Of a DNA stretch of 64,000 bases, positions 1 to 11,880 are shown in pieces (position 1 is the stretch's first letter; each line of letters begins with the position of its first letter). Source of the DNA: Rhyzopertha dominica. Its lineage: Eukaryota; Arthropoda; Insecta; Coleoptera; Bostrichidae. Both the position numbers and the translations under genes were made by a program. Under the pieces are notes generated by a model. That model was not told the DNA's origin and ran no database searches. It worked only from the letters and a program-made list of their open reading frames with translations. The stretch spans positions 23,064,001-23,128,000 of the forward strand of contig QCXZ01000001.1 of the NCBI GenBank assembly GCA_025024175.1, given 5' to 3'.

Positions 1-1
1 C

Positions 2-1192
2 ATGGTTCAACCAAATTTAACGAGTGATGCCTAGTTTTAAAGTGACTTTTATGCGTTTAAATATATTTATAAATAACTTATAATTTATTGCAACTGTTTG
101 ACAATAGGGGGCGTTAATTGTAAAATTTTTATATTTGTTAAAATATCTTTAAAAAATCAAATGCAACCCTATAGACTTTTTTGTTGGCTGTTATAGCTCA
201 TTAATCAAGAAAGATAAATTTGAAAACCGGAGGTCGATATCTTTTTTCGTTTCTTGGTTATACTAAAAAAACTTAATATTCGTCGTTTGGTTCAGCTATT
301 TTTTTAATTGATATAAAATTAGGTTATATTAAACAAAGGTCACGCGTTTACGCATAAATAACGACTTTTCTCATGTGTTTCCAATAAAAAAAAATATAAT
401 ACCAAGTTCTTACCGACACTAGCTGACGGTTAGGTACTGAATTTATAAAGATAGTTAATAGAGTACGGCGACCATGTGTTTTTCTTGTTCTTCATTAACA
501 AGTAGTAAAAATGAGGCATACATGATAATGACACAAATTAAAGAAGACAAAAATCGGCATCCAGCAACTATAAAGCAATATTTATTGTACGAGGTAAGAT
601 AAAAAAACATCATAAAACACTTTATTTGTGAAATACCATCTGCAAATATTTTTGAACAGTCACTATGCCATTTTTAAAGAGTTAAAAAAGACCTTCAATT
701 TGTCATTTCGCTTAAGGCTGTAACTAAAAAAATAAAGAAAAGTCTTGGGAGTTTTAGGTGGCGAAAAATAATTATTGATCCTCAACATGCCAACCGCTGC
801 TGGCAAATCACTGTCTAACCTACCTAATAAGTCGTAATTTATGAGTAAAAGTCTTTTTTTAATGTAACCTCATTTTATTCTAATGAAAAAAAATAGCTGA
901 AACCAAAGACGGATTCGCAGTTTTTTTTGGTATAACCAACAAATAAAGAAAGATATCGACTTCCAGTTTTCAAAGTTATCTTGCTTTATTAGCGAGCTAA
1001 AACAGCTAGTAAAAAAGTGTATAGGGTTGCATTTGATTTTTTAAGATATTTGAACAAATATAAAAATTTTACGGTTAACGCCCCCTATTGTCAAAAAGTT
1101 GCAATAAATTATATAAGTTATTTATGATTATATTGAAACGCATAAAATTAACTTTTAAACTAGCCATCACTCGTTAAATTTGGTTGAACCAT
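2..1192. repeat. Long palindromic (foldback) MITE, about 1.2 kb
   Basis: ATGGTTCAACCAAATTTAAC at 2-21 matches the reverse complement of 1173-1192, and the match continues inward over roughly 350 bp per arm with substitutions and small indels (for example the GGGGGCG motif near 107 and CGCCCCC near 1079). About 440 bp in the middle is unpaired. No coding capacity. The left end lies at the window edge, so flanking duplications cannot be judged. Confidence 0.75.
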
Positions 1193-1686
1193 ACTTGAGT
1201 TATGCCATTTTGAAGGTTTGAAACTTCTATCCCTCCTATCGTCGTCGTCATAGCAACTAGAAGAAAAATGTTCGAACAAAATTTATTAAGAAATAAACAT
1301 AGATTGCAATGAGTTTATTTTAGACCAACATTGCATTGCAACTTTTTGGAGAAAGAAACGATTCTTGGATATGTCATATTAAATGCGCCACCTAGCGGCA
1401 AAGTTACGCACTTCAAAATATTTTAAATGAAATCTGGGTGGCCCCATTTGTTTAAAAATATTTACCGGAAAATTCTAGCACAATTTGTTTCCAAGATACA
1501 GCCACTGTCCAGCATTAACTATTGATCACCCTGTACAATGTACATGATTGCACGGCTTAGTACGCACTTACTTTGACACAGATAGAGGGGTTACATTTTT
1601 TGTTTATATCTCGCTAAAATCAAAATTTGTTTATAACAAATTGTTTTAAAATGTTTCCGGACCTCAAGATGTTTCAATTTTATAAA
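1193..1686. other. Intergenic DNA, no gene
   Basis: AT-rich noncoding DNA. A segment ending CACCCTGTACA near 1540 looks like the terminus of an old inverted-repeat transposon, but no partner end was found. Confidence 0.4.
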
Positions 1687-1850
1687 CAGGGTTTCTATAA
1701 ATGATTCATGCATCCAGGGCGCTTATGGAATTTATCGATTAAATCAGTTTGCCGCCTCTCAGGAAGGTGAACGCAACAATTGCTTTGACGTATATCTGTC
1801 GATTGTTGAATTATTTGATATATTTTAATGTGAGAAAACGTGTGGGAGTT
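1687..1850 (+). repeat. Half copy of MITE family A (CAGGGTTTCTATAAATGATT end)
   Basis: The sequence from 1687 (CAGGGTTTCTATAAATGATT and onward) matches the left halves of the elements at 38713 and 54702, including the GCCGCCTCTCAGGAA block. The right half is missing, so this is a truncated copy. Confidence 0.7.
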
Positions 1851-1916
1851 TTGTCTTTGTCATGTGAATTATCGGGATGAAACGTGGTAGTTTGTTGTTT
1901 TTTTTTGGTAGAAAAG

Positions 1917-2290
1917 TTTCCAGTTTTCCTCTAATGTTTTGGAAAATATACAGGAAAACCGGTATTTAAATAACTAACATTTGGATTCACATATCGTTCT
2001 AAATATATCGATAGTTCCTGATGAAGTACTTTGAATCTTTAAAGGAAATTTCCCAAAATCGGCGGTAGGTGTTAGGGAGGGCCAAATTCGAGCGTATACG
2101 GAAAATAATGTGAAAAATTTTTAACTTTCCCGGACATGTCGGAAAATTTTCTTTACATATAATTGGTGCTTCACCAAGAAGTACCGATAATTCAAACGAC
2201 ATGTAAATATAATTTCAAATTTTAGTTATTTTTCCAGTTTTTTAGGGACCTATATTTCCAAAGCATTAGAGGAAAATCGGAAAATTTTTG
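1917..2290. repeat. Degenerate inverted-repeat element, about 375 bp
   Basis: CCAGTTTTCCTCTAATGTTT near 1920 has a diverged reverse complement near 2270, and a second inner block (near 2010 and near 2180) also pairs in inverted order. Arms are about 130 bp and diverged. Confidence 0.5.
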
Positions 2291-2406
2291 AACAAAAGGT
2301 ATATCATAACAAGCTACACCTACATAGGTACCAAGTTTTATTTTGATAGTTCAAATAACAAAAATATAATTAAAAAAAAATAAAAATCCACCTCGGATTT
2401 TTCCGG

Positions 2407-2631
2407 AGCTTCACGGAACTAAGAAATATTGACTAACTCCCCGCCGGGAAGTATTATTGGGGTTTACAGCAAGGGTTATTTACATTGTTTACATTTCTGC
2501 ACCTTTTGCAGTATGCAAATAAGATTCGGTATAAATACCGAGAAAGGTGCAGATATTTAAATATTGTAAATAACCCTTATTGTGAACCACTTCCCGGCGG
2601 GGAATTCAATATTTCTTAGTTCCGTGAAGCT
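2407..2631. repeat. Palindromic MITE, 225 bp
   Basis: Arms of about 90 bp: AGCTTCACGGAACTAAG at 2407 and its reverse complement ending at 2631, with matching CCCGCCGGGAAG and CTTCCCGGCGGG blocks and matching GGTTATTTACA-type blocks further in. No coding potential. Confidence 0.8.
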
Positions 2632-4373
2632 AGTGTGTACCCTTCTTGCAAAGGTTATCGGCTAGAAATCTTAATTTTTATATACAATCGTGGGTGAGCT
2701 GGGCAAAACTTTTAACTTAGAAATATATATATTTATATTTTAAATTCACGTTAAAAATGATCCCGACTCCGGAAATCCCGGAACGACCGAATTTAGCACG
2801 ACCAGACGTACCAGAGGGTATCCGGAATGCAATAGTGAAAACTGCAACTCCCTATCTTTTTTGGTTCTATATCGTAACAACATTATACAAAAATAGGCTG
2901 AAACAGTTACCCCTACCTAATACCTATACAGCCTAGATACCTTCCAGTTAAACGGTTAATTATTGTCTAATTCTAATACACAAAGAGTGCGGAAAGGGAG
3001 CAACTACAAATATGGTAAAAGAAAAATGGGGCGTCAGCATCAGCCAAAAATATCTATAAGCAATGTCAACATTTTCAATGTTTTCACACATTTATTTATA
3101 ATAGTAGACTCGTCTTTTTTGTTACAGCCGTACCATTCACGACTACGTACTCCATTAATACAAACAGCATACGTTCCACAAAAAATGATATTCCCCATGT
3201 ATTTCCGTCAGTTCTCACGTTCCACTTGTACACCTAATAAATTATGAAACATAACTTGCACAAGCTTTGTATTTTCGATTACCGGCAACGACAAAAAACC
3301 AAATCCGACATGTTTCGGTATTGTTTTGCGACTAGACGNTTTGAAATTGCATNTACCAGCGCCGGCNCTTTTTTGGGATTCCTCCGTTTCTACAGGCGCG
3401 TAAAACACTCACAGANTGTTTACTTTCCGTTTCTCTGTGTTCCGTTTTTAGCGGCTGGTACGCAAATCTCGTTTTTCATGTCGACGAAAAAGAGCCAATT
3501 CTGTTAACCAGTCAGGTGTAAATGAGCTTAGGAATGGAGAAAACTAATGCGGAATAGGGCAATACTGCTAAATGGTCCATTTTATTGCTTCGTGTCGGAA
3601 TGGGTCGGATAAAAGAAACTTGAAGCATTATTACATGCCGTTAATTCTTGTTTTAAGTACTGACAGCTTTTTAAAATACTCATACAGACTCGTATTGCTT
3701 TAGTTGTTATATTTTTACGCTTATGTAAAATTAGTAAGTAATTCTGAAACCAAAAAGTACAAAAGTGAGTAAGGTATAATTACCTGTATGTAGTCGTGCT
3801 ATTAATTGTTCAATCTAGAAATCTATATATAAGTACCTACACTAACTATTATATCTAGTTAATCTCCGTAAAAGTTCTAACTTACGAAACGCGGATAAAT
3901 TACGTTTATAATTAATTAATTCACCTTTGAAATTAGATTATTGGAAATACGTTTACGCATATGTGTTTAACTGAGAACGTTATTTTTTATCATAATACCA
4001 CTTGTTCGCCGTTTGAGCAGTTGCATTTTATATGATTATTGAAATAAAAGGTGTTGCAATAGTTGTTAAAAAGATATATCGTTGAAAATGACTCACAATT
4101 GCATTGCTCTTTAGAATGTTTTCACTTACTTATAAATACTTATAAGAAATTAATGTTATTTTCAAAACGGAAAAATGTCTGCGTAAAACAACCTTTTGCG
4201 GTTGCAATATGAATATATCCGTAGAACGCTATGGAACACTTAATATGACATTACATTAAAAAATCATTAGCAATACTATCATTATTATCATTTATATATC
4301 ACTTTAAATAAAGTTAAATGTCTATGAACAAGCAATTCCAAAATGTTACCCTACATCTGCTAAATAACATAAT
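2632..4373. other. Intergenic DNA without a recognisable gene
   Basis: Overlapping open frames on both strands (2963-3507) show no motif and contain ambiguous bases, so I do not call them genes. The segment near 4110-4215 resembles 16860-16975, both ending in a TTGCGGTTGCA motif, so it is probably an old repeat. Confidence 0.45.
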
Positions 4374-5014
4374 AATGTTTATATCATTTTTAGCCTAATA
4401 AATATTTGAATTATTAAACATTTTAAGATTGTTTGGACTAAAATCTACCATTTTTGTTTAGATAATTATTTGTTAAATGGCAAATGAAGGGGGCGGGNAG
4501 AATATGATTATAGAAAATCGCTAATATTTCAGGTTTGGCTTGACCGATTTCAACCAACGAGGTGTCATTTTCAAGAGCTTATGTGCCTTTATAAAAAGCA
4601 ATTTTAAATGTCAGAACATAGTTTGTGTGTTGACCGCAAGAGGACGTTTTCTGAAATTAATGAAGTAAATAGCCTTATATCTTTTCATTTAAAAATTTCG
4701 AGAAAAATTGATATTTAGGTAGTATCTTCAGAAAACGCCCTCTTGCGGTCAACACACAAACAATGTTCAGACACTTAAAATTGCTTTTTATAAAGGCACA
4801 TAATCTCTTGAAAATGACACCTCGTTGGTTGAAATCGGTCAAACCAAATCTGAAATATTAGCGATTTTCTATATTACGGTTCACCCGCCCCCCACTCCTT
4901 TATTTGACATTTAACAAAAAAATGTTCTAAACAAAAATGGTGGATTTTGGTCCAAGTAATCTTAAAATATTTAATACCGCATACATTTATTAGGCTAAAA
5001 ATGACACAAACATC
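4374..5014. repeat. Palindromic MITE, about 640 bp
   Basis: Arms of about 280 bp run inward from TTTTTAGCCTAATAAAT (near 4388) and from its reverse complement (near 4990), through matching blocks around CAACGAGGTGTCATTTTCAA and GACCGCAAGAGG, to a centre near 4690. No open frame of note. One arm contains an N (4498). Confidence 0.8.
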
Positions 5015-5517
5015 AATTTTGTAATTTGGAGGTACCACAACGGCCTCTAGCAGTCACTTTACAAACTTGAAAATATTTTCCTGCAATTTCTCTAGGCCAC
5101 TTTACTCAAGAAATTTTTTACCTCAAAGCTCTAGGGCTATTGGTTTATGAGATATGACCAGCCACCTCTCTTATTTGCTCACCCTGTGCATATCCCAGTC
5201 CACTTACATTAAATCAGAAGGATTGTAAGTAGTTAAAACTGACAAGCTTTATCAACATATTAATGGGGAAGTTGAATGAATTTTTAAATTCTGTTAAACA
5301 GTAGAAATATGTTGTTCGTTTGATTCTATAGTGGTAATTACAAAATTAAAAATAATTGCATAATTAGTGAGATATTTGCGCAGTTTAAACGTGATGGGAT
5401 AGACCAACTGATCACTAAATAACTGGATGTCGCTTACATACCAAAATGCATGTAAATTAATTGTGACAGATTTAATAAAGTCACTAGATAGATAAAATAC
5501 CACAATCACTGATCTCT

Positions 5518-7360
5518 AAATAACTGGATGTCAGTCATTCAAAACTGTGATAAGTAGAAACTCGTGCGCCACCATGCCGCTGGTACTCGTACTATCAATT
5601 TAACGGCGCTTTCATATTTTAGGTTAGATCCTTAACTATACAATTAGGCTTTTTAAGATTACGTCATCCAATATGGCGTCCAGGGGGCAAAAAGCGCACG
5701 CATGGGACGCGCCTGCGAAACCCTGGAAACGGACGCGTGGCTGATAGAGTTGGGTAGTTCATGACCAAGTCGTTCAAATATAATGACTCATGCCTTGATT
5801 CTTTTGATTCGGGTCGCAGCTAATGAATCACCTTCGTTCGTGCGTCGGTCATGGTTGACGGTTGACTGGCTGGCTACTATTACGGGACACATATTGCACC
5901 TGTTAGCTGTCTTTAAGCAGGATTAACAACTCAGTAACTCATTCTCAGTAATGATTCTTGAACGACTTTAATGATCCGAATCTACGCGATTGATTGAACG
6001 ATTTGAATTGAATCGAATGTCCCAGCTCTAGTGACTGACGTTGGCATTAAGTAATGGGGTTTCTATGACAGCGCGCTAGAAGCTGCATCGTTTTGACATG
6101 TGCCCCCTGNCAGTCGCTCCGAAAGTCACGTGTTCTAAAAAGCCTAATATGACTATGAGTAAACATAACATTCAGTTTGTACGGCACATGTTGCTCACTC
6201 AAACACTACAACGACCATCTTTTGGAAATCTGCAGACAGGTGATGAGTTGTATTGACTGCACACAATTACTATAAAGATAAGAAACACTTACAAGTGGAA
6301 TGAGAGGTGCTTCGATGTAGTAGATCTTTTTTTACAAAATTCGCAATGCACCATACTTAAGTTATATAATCTCCGTGGGTGCCGAATATGCCATTCAGTA
6401 ACAAAAAGGAACACCACGTGCTTTACTACTTACTGCGAAAGGTGTATAATGTTAATGCGGACTATGAAGGTTCACGATTTTAACCGTCAGTCATTAACGT
6501 CATATTTATCGCAGAAGCGAACCTTTGTCAAAATTTTAGTACAAGGACTAGCGGCTAGGCGCTAAGGTGGCTTAAATCTATCACAAATAATTTACATGCA
6601 CTTTGGTATGTAAGCGACGTCCAGTTATTTAGAGATCAGTGACCACAATACATTGTCCATATTTTTGCACTAAAGTTGCGGATGAAACCAAAACCATAGA
6701 AACCAAATAGGTTTGATCGCGTCTTCTACATAAACATTTAAATTTACCGCTGATATTTTGCACTCAAATGGTCGACAATTGCGGTACTTTATCTATCTAG
6801 TGACTTTAAGAATTAAGCAACCTTAGCGCTTCTAGCCGCTGGCGCTGGTCCTTGTACTAAAATTTTGACAAAGATTCGCTTCTGCGATAAATATGACGTT
6901 AATGATTGACGGTTAAATAGGTGAACCTTTATAAAAGTCCGCATTAACATACAGCTTTCTCAGTAAATCGCAAAGCACGTGGTGTTCGTTTTTGTTACTG
7001 AATGGCATATTCGGCACCCACGGCGATTCTATAATTTAAGTATGGTGCATTGCGAATTTTGTAAAAAAAGTTCTACTACATCGAAGCACCTCTCATTCCA
7101 CTTGTAAGTGTTTCTTATCTTTATAGTATTGTGTGCAGTCAATACAACTCTTCACCTGTCTGCAAATTTCCAAAAGATGATCGTTTTAGTGTTTGAGTGA
7201 GAAACATGTGCCGTACAAGCTGGACGTTACGTTTACTCATAACCATAACCTAAAATTTGAACGCGCCGTTAAATTGATAATACGAGTACCAGCAGCATGG
7301 TAGCGCACAAGGTTCTACTTGTCACAGTTTTGAATGACTTATACGACAGCCAGTTATTTA
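5518..7360. repeat. Large foldback element with a nested insertion in its left arm
   Basis: Outer arms start AAATAACTGG at 5518 and end in the reverse complement at about 7350-7358. The left arm is 5518-5639 plus 6152-6562; the right arm is 6817-7358 without interruption. The loop (6570-6815) holds an inverted copy of sequence also found at 5405-5505 just outside the left arm, so the element is compound. No coding region was recognised. Confidence 0.72.
5640..6151. mobile_element. MITE inserted into the left arm of the foldback element
   Basis: Ends read TTAGGCTTTTTAAGA near 5644 and, in inverted form, near 6135-6147. The uninterrupted right arm of the host palindrome lacks this piece, which dates it as a later insertion. 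ACTAT flanks it at 5635-5639 and at 6152-6156, a likely target duplication. The interior is GC-richer than its surroundings and noncoding. Confidence 0.65.
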
Positions 7361-8602
7361 CATGGTCGGCGTGACGTCAGCTCACAGATACGACGGCCAT
7401 TATTGTCACTTAAGCAGCTGGTGACAGCATCACTCATCTTGATTATTATTTGGAATTTATGTCACAGAGTGGTATAAAACTGGTATCAAACTTCGCGATT
7501 TAAATAACAGAGCACATAGAACGAACCGCACACTAAGTACGTGCGTTTACTTATGCGTAATGCAGCTTTGCGCTACGCGTTTCTGTCTTGTGACGTCACG
7601 AGCTATCGAAGCACGCTCTCAGGGGGCGGAGCCAAAACACACTTTTAAATTGAATTTTTGAACTCATTTGAAATCGGATTAAACTCGGACAAGTGGCAAG
7701 CAGTTTCTATTGATTGGTACTTTCATCCTAGACTATTTCCTAAAAACGTGACTAGAGTTAATACTTTAGTCTTGAGTACGGATGTCTTAATTTACTGGGA
7801 CTGAAGGTAATCAATTTGTTCCCTAGGGAACAAATATAAAGTGAACTTCATGTAGAATAAAATTTTGTTGGTAATAATTTTCTTACTGTTCAGGGAGTTT
7901 TCCACATACCCTTCAGCAACAGATGCCGACTTCCATCCTCCATGTCGTTTTAAATTATCTACAGATGGAGATGCAGATGTTCGTCAGCAATGTCTCGTAT
8001 ATAAGACTATGCATCTAATGGATTTAAGAATTCTGTATGTTTCTGAGGCAGTTTTCAAAATGTATCCCTCTTTTCTTCAGGTTGGCAGATTGTACATACG
8101 GTGCACAGAATTCCCATTTTTTGGTAGCTCTAATATTAACAAGAGGTGGGTTGCCCAAGTCAGTTTTATCGTTAGTTGACAATTCGACTAATTCATCAGC
8201 TCCCCTGCAAGCACCTGATACATCCAATATGAGTGCTACCAACACAAATAAATGATTTATTAAAAACAAAAAGTAAAATGTTTCTTAAAAAATGCTCACT
8301 CTCACCCTTAAAACGTGTCATTTGATGCGTCCGCCAGAAACCTATCAAATTGCTCTGCAGTTAGTACCTTTGGCTTCTTCGGTTTATAACTAACATTTTT
8401 ATTTTTTAATAGTCGTTAATTTGTGGAATATACATATATAGTTTTCTATTTTCGTTTTCATCTTTTGTCAATTATATTTGGATATTTTTCGAAACTATTT
8501 CCTATCTATTAAACAGAGTATCTGTGTTCGTTAAACAATTCCTTTTTTGGCATAAGCGTTTTCTTTTTTGTCAAATTAATTTCACATTATTATTAAATCA
8601 TA
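7361..8602. other. Intergenic DNA, no supported gene
   Basis: Open frames on both strands near 7865-8269 overlap each other and show no recognisable domain. The stretch may hold the 5' flank of the transposase remnant that follows. Confidence 0.4.
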
Positions 8603-9459
8603 ATGAATGCTGAAAGAGACGATACCAGTATCTCCAACGAGGTACGTACCCTTATTATCAGAACAATGGATGGTGGTATGTACTTTGAAATAAGATGGCA
8701 ATTTAATGCACTGCCAAACACTGCACCAATGAGGTGAATAAAACAAGTGTCGGGCATCGCCCCTAAAATTGTACTCTAGAGGAGCAAAAAGAAATTTTCA
8801 ATGATTGACGAGGGTCGCACCATTTGACACTAAAATGAAAACAATATTGTTGGAGCAAGATCCACAACTAGAAATAAGCTTATCGACCTTTGACAGCGAT
8901 AAAAGAATTTCACTATTTTCTAAAATGCATTTCCTTTGTGCCAGAAAGATATAATACAACCAAGATGTTATCCAAAGTAGGTTCGATTAACATGTTCGAT
9001 ATGATGAATTTGGAATACAAGTGAATTCTAGAAGACCATAATATGGAAGACCACAGAAAAATAATTATGAGGCTGTAGTTATTAGGTTGCTGCTGCAATG
9101 TTATATTTATTCACCGTTCAAGATAGGCCATACAATGTAGACCAGTTTGGAGAATTCTTAACAACTTGATCATTTAGGCGAATATCACATACGAGGCGCA
9201 TATTTTGTACGTCAGATTTGATAGAGAACTGGCGAAACTCAACAACTGACAAGATCTCATGGACATGTTCCAGTTTTTCCGCCTCCATACAATCCTTTTT
9301 CAAATCTCATTGAAGAGCTATTTAGCCAATGAAAAAATAACATCTACGGATAAAAAAAACAACTGTTATGGTAAAGTTCATGATGCTTCGAGGCTAAAAC
9401 GCAAGAACATATTACCAAAATTATTGACATATGGAGATAAATTTGGGAGATTGTCTTAA
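8603..9459 (+). pseudogene. Tc1/IS630-type transposase (DDE_3-like), degraded
   Basis: Reading frames together gives a plausible start MNAERDDTSISNEVRTLIIR followed by an HTH-like block MYFEIRWQFNALPNTA, a middle block resembling QDPQLEISLSTFD, the first catalytic motif Tyr-Asp-Glu-Phe-Gly (9000-9014) followed by IQVNSRRPYYGRPQKN, and the C-terminal signature PPPYNPFSNLIEELFS (about 9278-9325), whose Asn/Glu positions match the usual PPYSPxLNPIE motif. Frameshifts and stops interrupt it throughout, so it is inactive. It is unlike the DUF4817-type copies elsewhere in the window and is a separate lineage. Confidence 0.68.
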
Positions 9460-10228
9460 GAGAACTGAAATTTTGGTAGTATATAGTTAGTATTGTTGTT
9501 ATCTTCTTGTTTCTCTGATAAATTGGGTGTCCAATTTCTTGTGTTCTTGTTTATTTAAATTTTCAAAAAGGAGGATCATTTGCAATAATATGAAAGAGTT
9601 TTCTTAAATAGTGAATTTCATTTAATAATGTTTACATTAACGTCACGTAAATATAAAATAGTTTTGAGAAATAGTAAAATACATCTGATAAATGAGGAAA
9701 ACAAAAAAAGTTTGTCAATGTTATTGTTTTACGTTTGGCATGGTTTTTAAGATGGATTAGTGGGCCCATCTCGTAGAAGCAGCAATTGATTACCTTTTCT
9801 TTTAAAAATATCTGCATAGTGTCTGTTTCAATTTGTAATTTTTTTCACGCCGCCATTTGAAAAATCTCTCATATTGTTGTTCGTAAATTTTACGAGACTT
9901 GTAATGCAATAACTATTCCAACTCCTCTTAAGAGATTTTCCCAAATCAAATTCTTCACACTTATCCATCACTTTCCACTCATTTGCAAAATGGATACTGG
10001 GACGTGTTGACACGGTAACTGTGACGCATTTCATATCAGCTCTGCATAGCATAATTTTCAGTTATCAATTTTGATGATATTTTATATTCCAGAAGTGGAA
10101 AATTAGCGTATAGGTAATACCACGGGACCCTTCCACTCGTGGAGTTGAATGCAGCAATATTTATTTATGCATTTATATATTTACTTATTATGAAAGATAA
10201 TTATCGCCAGAATTCATTGTAAATGAAC
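9460..10228. other. Intergenic DNA, no gene
   Basis: AT-rich sequence with short open frames only; nothing recognisable. Confidence 0.4.
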
Positions 10229-10281
10229 ATATGTGATATTTTATTGGGTTTTGCGGACATAAGATGAAATGAAAAAGTATT

Positions 10282-10353
10282 GGCCTTGACCGAGATTTGA
10301 ACTCGGGACCTTTTCAATACCAGTCAAACGCTCTATCTTTAAGCTATCACGGC
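10282..10353 (-). tRNA. tRNA-Thr(GGT)-like sequence in left arm of palindrome
   Basis: On the minus strand the 72 nt fold into a cloverleaf: acceptor GCCGTGA with TCAAGGC (six of seven pairs), D stem GCTT/GAGC, anticodon stem TTTGA/TGAAA with one mismatch, loop CTGGTAT (anticodon GGT, Thr), T stem CCGAG/CTCGG with loop TTCAAAT. Both pol III boxes are present. The GGT anticodon is unusual for a nuclear threonine tRNA (AGT is expected), which argues for a repeat-borne relic. Confidence 0.6.
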
Positions 10354-10559
10354 CATATTCAGAATCGAGGTCAAGGCGGAATATATACATCAAAGTTAAC
10401 ATGTAACGCTGAACGCCATCCACGGCAACGAATTACGTTCTGAAGCNCAACAANACTGAGCGACGNGCAATTCAGCTGCAAATGCGTCGGATGGCGTTCA
10501 GCAGCGTTACATGTTAACTTTGATGTATAAATGCTGCCTTGACCACGATTCTGAATAGG

Positions 10560-10631
10560 GCCCTGATAGGTCAGTGATAGAGCGTTTGACTGGTATTCAA
10601 AAGGTCCCGAGTTCAAATCTTGGTCAAGGCC
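10560..10631 (+). tRNA. tRNA-Thr(GGT)-like sequence in right arm of palindrome
   Basis: Mirror copy of the left tRNA-like unit. Acceptor GCCCTGA with TCAAGGC; A box TAGGTCAGTGATAGAGC; a perfect anticodon stem TTTGA/TCAAA around CTGGTAT; T arm CCGAG/TTCAAAT/CTTGG with one G-T pair. A run of five T follows shortly after the 3' end, a possible pol III terminator. The D stem is weaker than in the left copy. Confidence 0.58.
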
Positions 10632-10684
10632 AATACTTTTTCATTTCATCTTATGCCTGCAAAACCCAATAAAATATCACATAT

Positions 10685-11880
10685 TCTCATTTATATTTGC
10701 TTATATATTTCAACGAAAAAGTACAACTAATTAACACGACAAGAATGTTAGCAAAGATTTTTATGTGTTTTATTATAATTAAACGCATCGAAGTTATCTC
10801 AGAATCAGAAATAACGTATAAATTATTTGGAAATGTATCTAAACTGATTGTGAAATTGGTTATGAACTGCATATGAACACCATTGTTTTACACTCACAAA
10901 AAGTTGGCTCTTTTGTACAAAGTACAGTACATGCATTTCTGGCGTATTCTTGTATGTGATGATGCATTCGAATAAACGTCTCTACAAGCACATTATTGTT
11001 TTGCATAATTGCTAGTATATTGAATGGATGTTTACAGTTCTGATTAGTACTGTAATTACTGAGCCCAACAGCACGTAAATCTCGACACAAGCCAATAAAA
11101 ACAATTCACATTCATTCGAATGCTAAATCTAGATATACGTTTCCGCATATTGTTTATTAGCATTAAAAACTTCGTCCAGCTATGGGTAATTACATTTTTG
11201 TGTGAATAAATATTTTCACTTGTCCGTGCACTGAGAAATTGTTTTTAGCAAACCATTGGGACAATTCAGTGTTAATAAATTGCATTTGGTCTATAGCTGC
11301 AACTTTGTGCTGGTTTTTATTTGCAACGTTTAATGTATTTTATTTTTATGTTGTACTTAGTAACGAATTGGATCGAATTAACCAGTACAAACAATTTTAC
11401 ATGCTATTAGAAAAGCTGATTAAATCAGTTAGGTATGCTTACTTTGTATACATGCACGGTTAATCAAGAGTATGGAATAACAGGCATATTTCTGTAAATA
11501 CGAAAATGTCCTTAAAAGGAGTTTTTTCTTTATTTTATATAAGTTTTTTTTAATCGCAATTAAACTTTTTTTGGCGAAAAATCATATCAATATTTTTTTT
11601 TAATTCATTTGATGTTAGTTCTACACTAGGAATATTTTAAATACTGAAACCTTAACATCAACTTATTTAAACGGTTAAACTTAAGACCCCCAGCAGCTTG
11701 GCAATGACTTAGTATATTGTAGAAATTACTCTACGAATTTTGCAGACAGTTAGGCCGTTAGGCGGTATTTTTTTAATTTCGTGCCTGATTCTGGCTTCCA
11801 CCCAGGCACGGCGCTAGCTCATTGGGGGTGGCCGAAGTGTGAATAAGAAGCGCGGGGCTAGGAGGACATCAACACTAATT
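10685..11880. other. Intergenic DNA, no gene
   Basis: AT-rich sequence with short unrelated open frames; nothing recognised. It abuts the 3' side of the LINE. Confidence 0.4.

Larger units (their letters stand above)
10229..10684. mobile_element. Palindromic element carrying a tRNA-like gene in each arm
   Basis: Arms 10229-10425 and about 10490-10684 are about 90% reverse-complementary, from ATATGTGATATTTTATTGGG at the outer end to the CGTTACATGTTAAC-type block near the centre. A short unpaired centre contains three Ns. Each arm contains a 72-nt tRNA-like cloverleaf pointing outward and followed by a short T run. It could be two tRNA-derived SINE copies in head-to-head inversion, or a MITE that captured a tRNA. 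Confidence 0.75.

Noticed and set aside
7865..8269. Overlapping open frames on both strands
   Set aside because: They overlap each other in three frames with no motif; may be old repeat sequence but not supportable as a gene.
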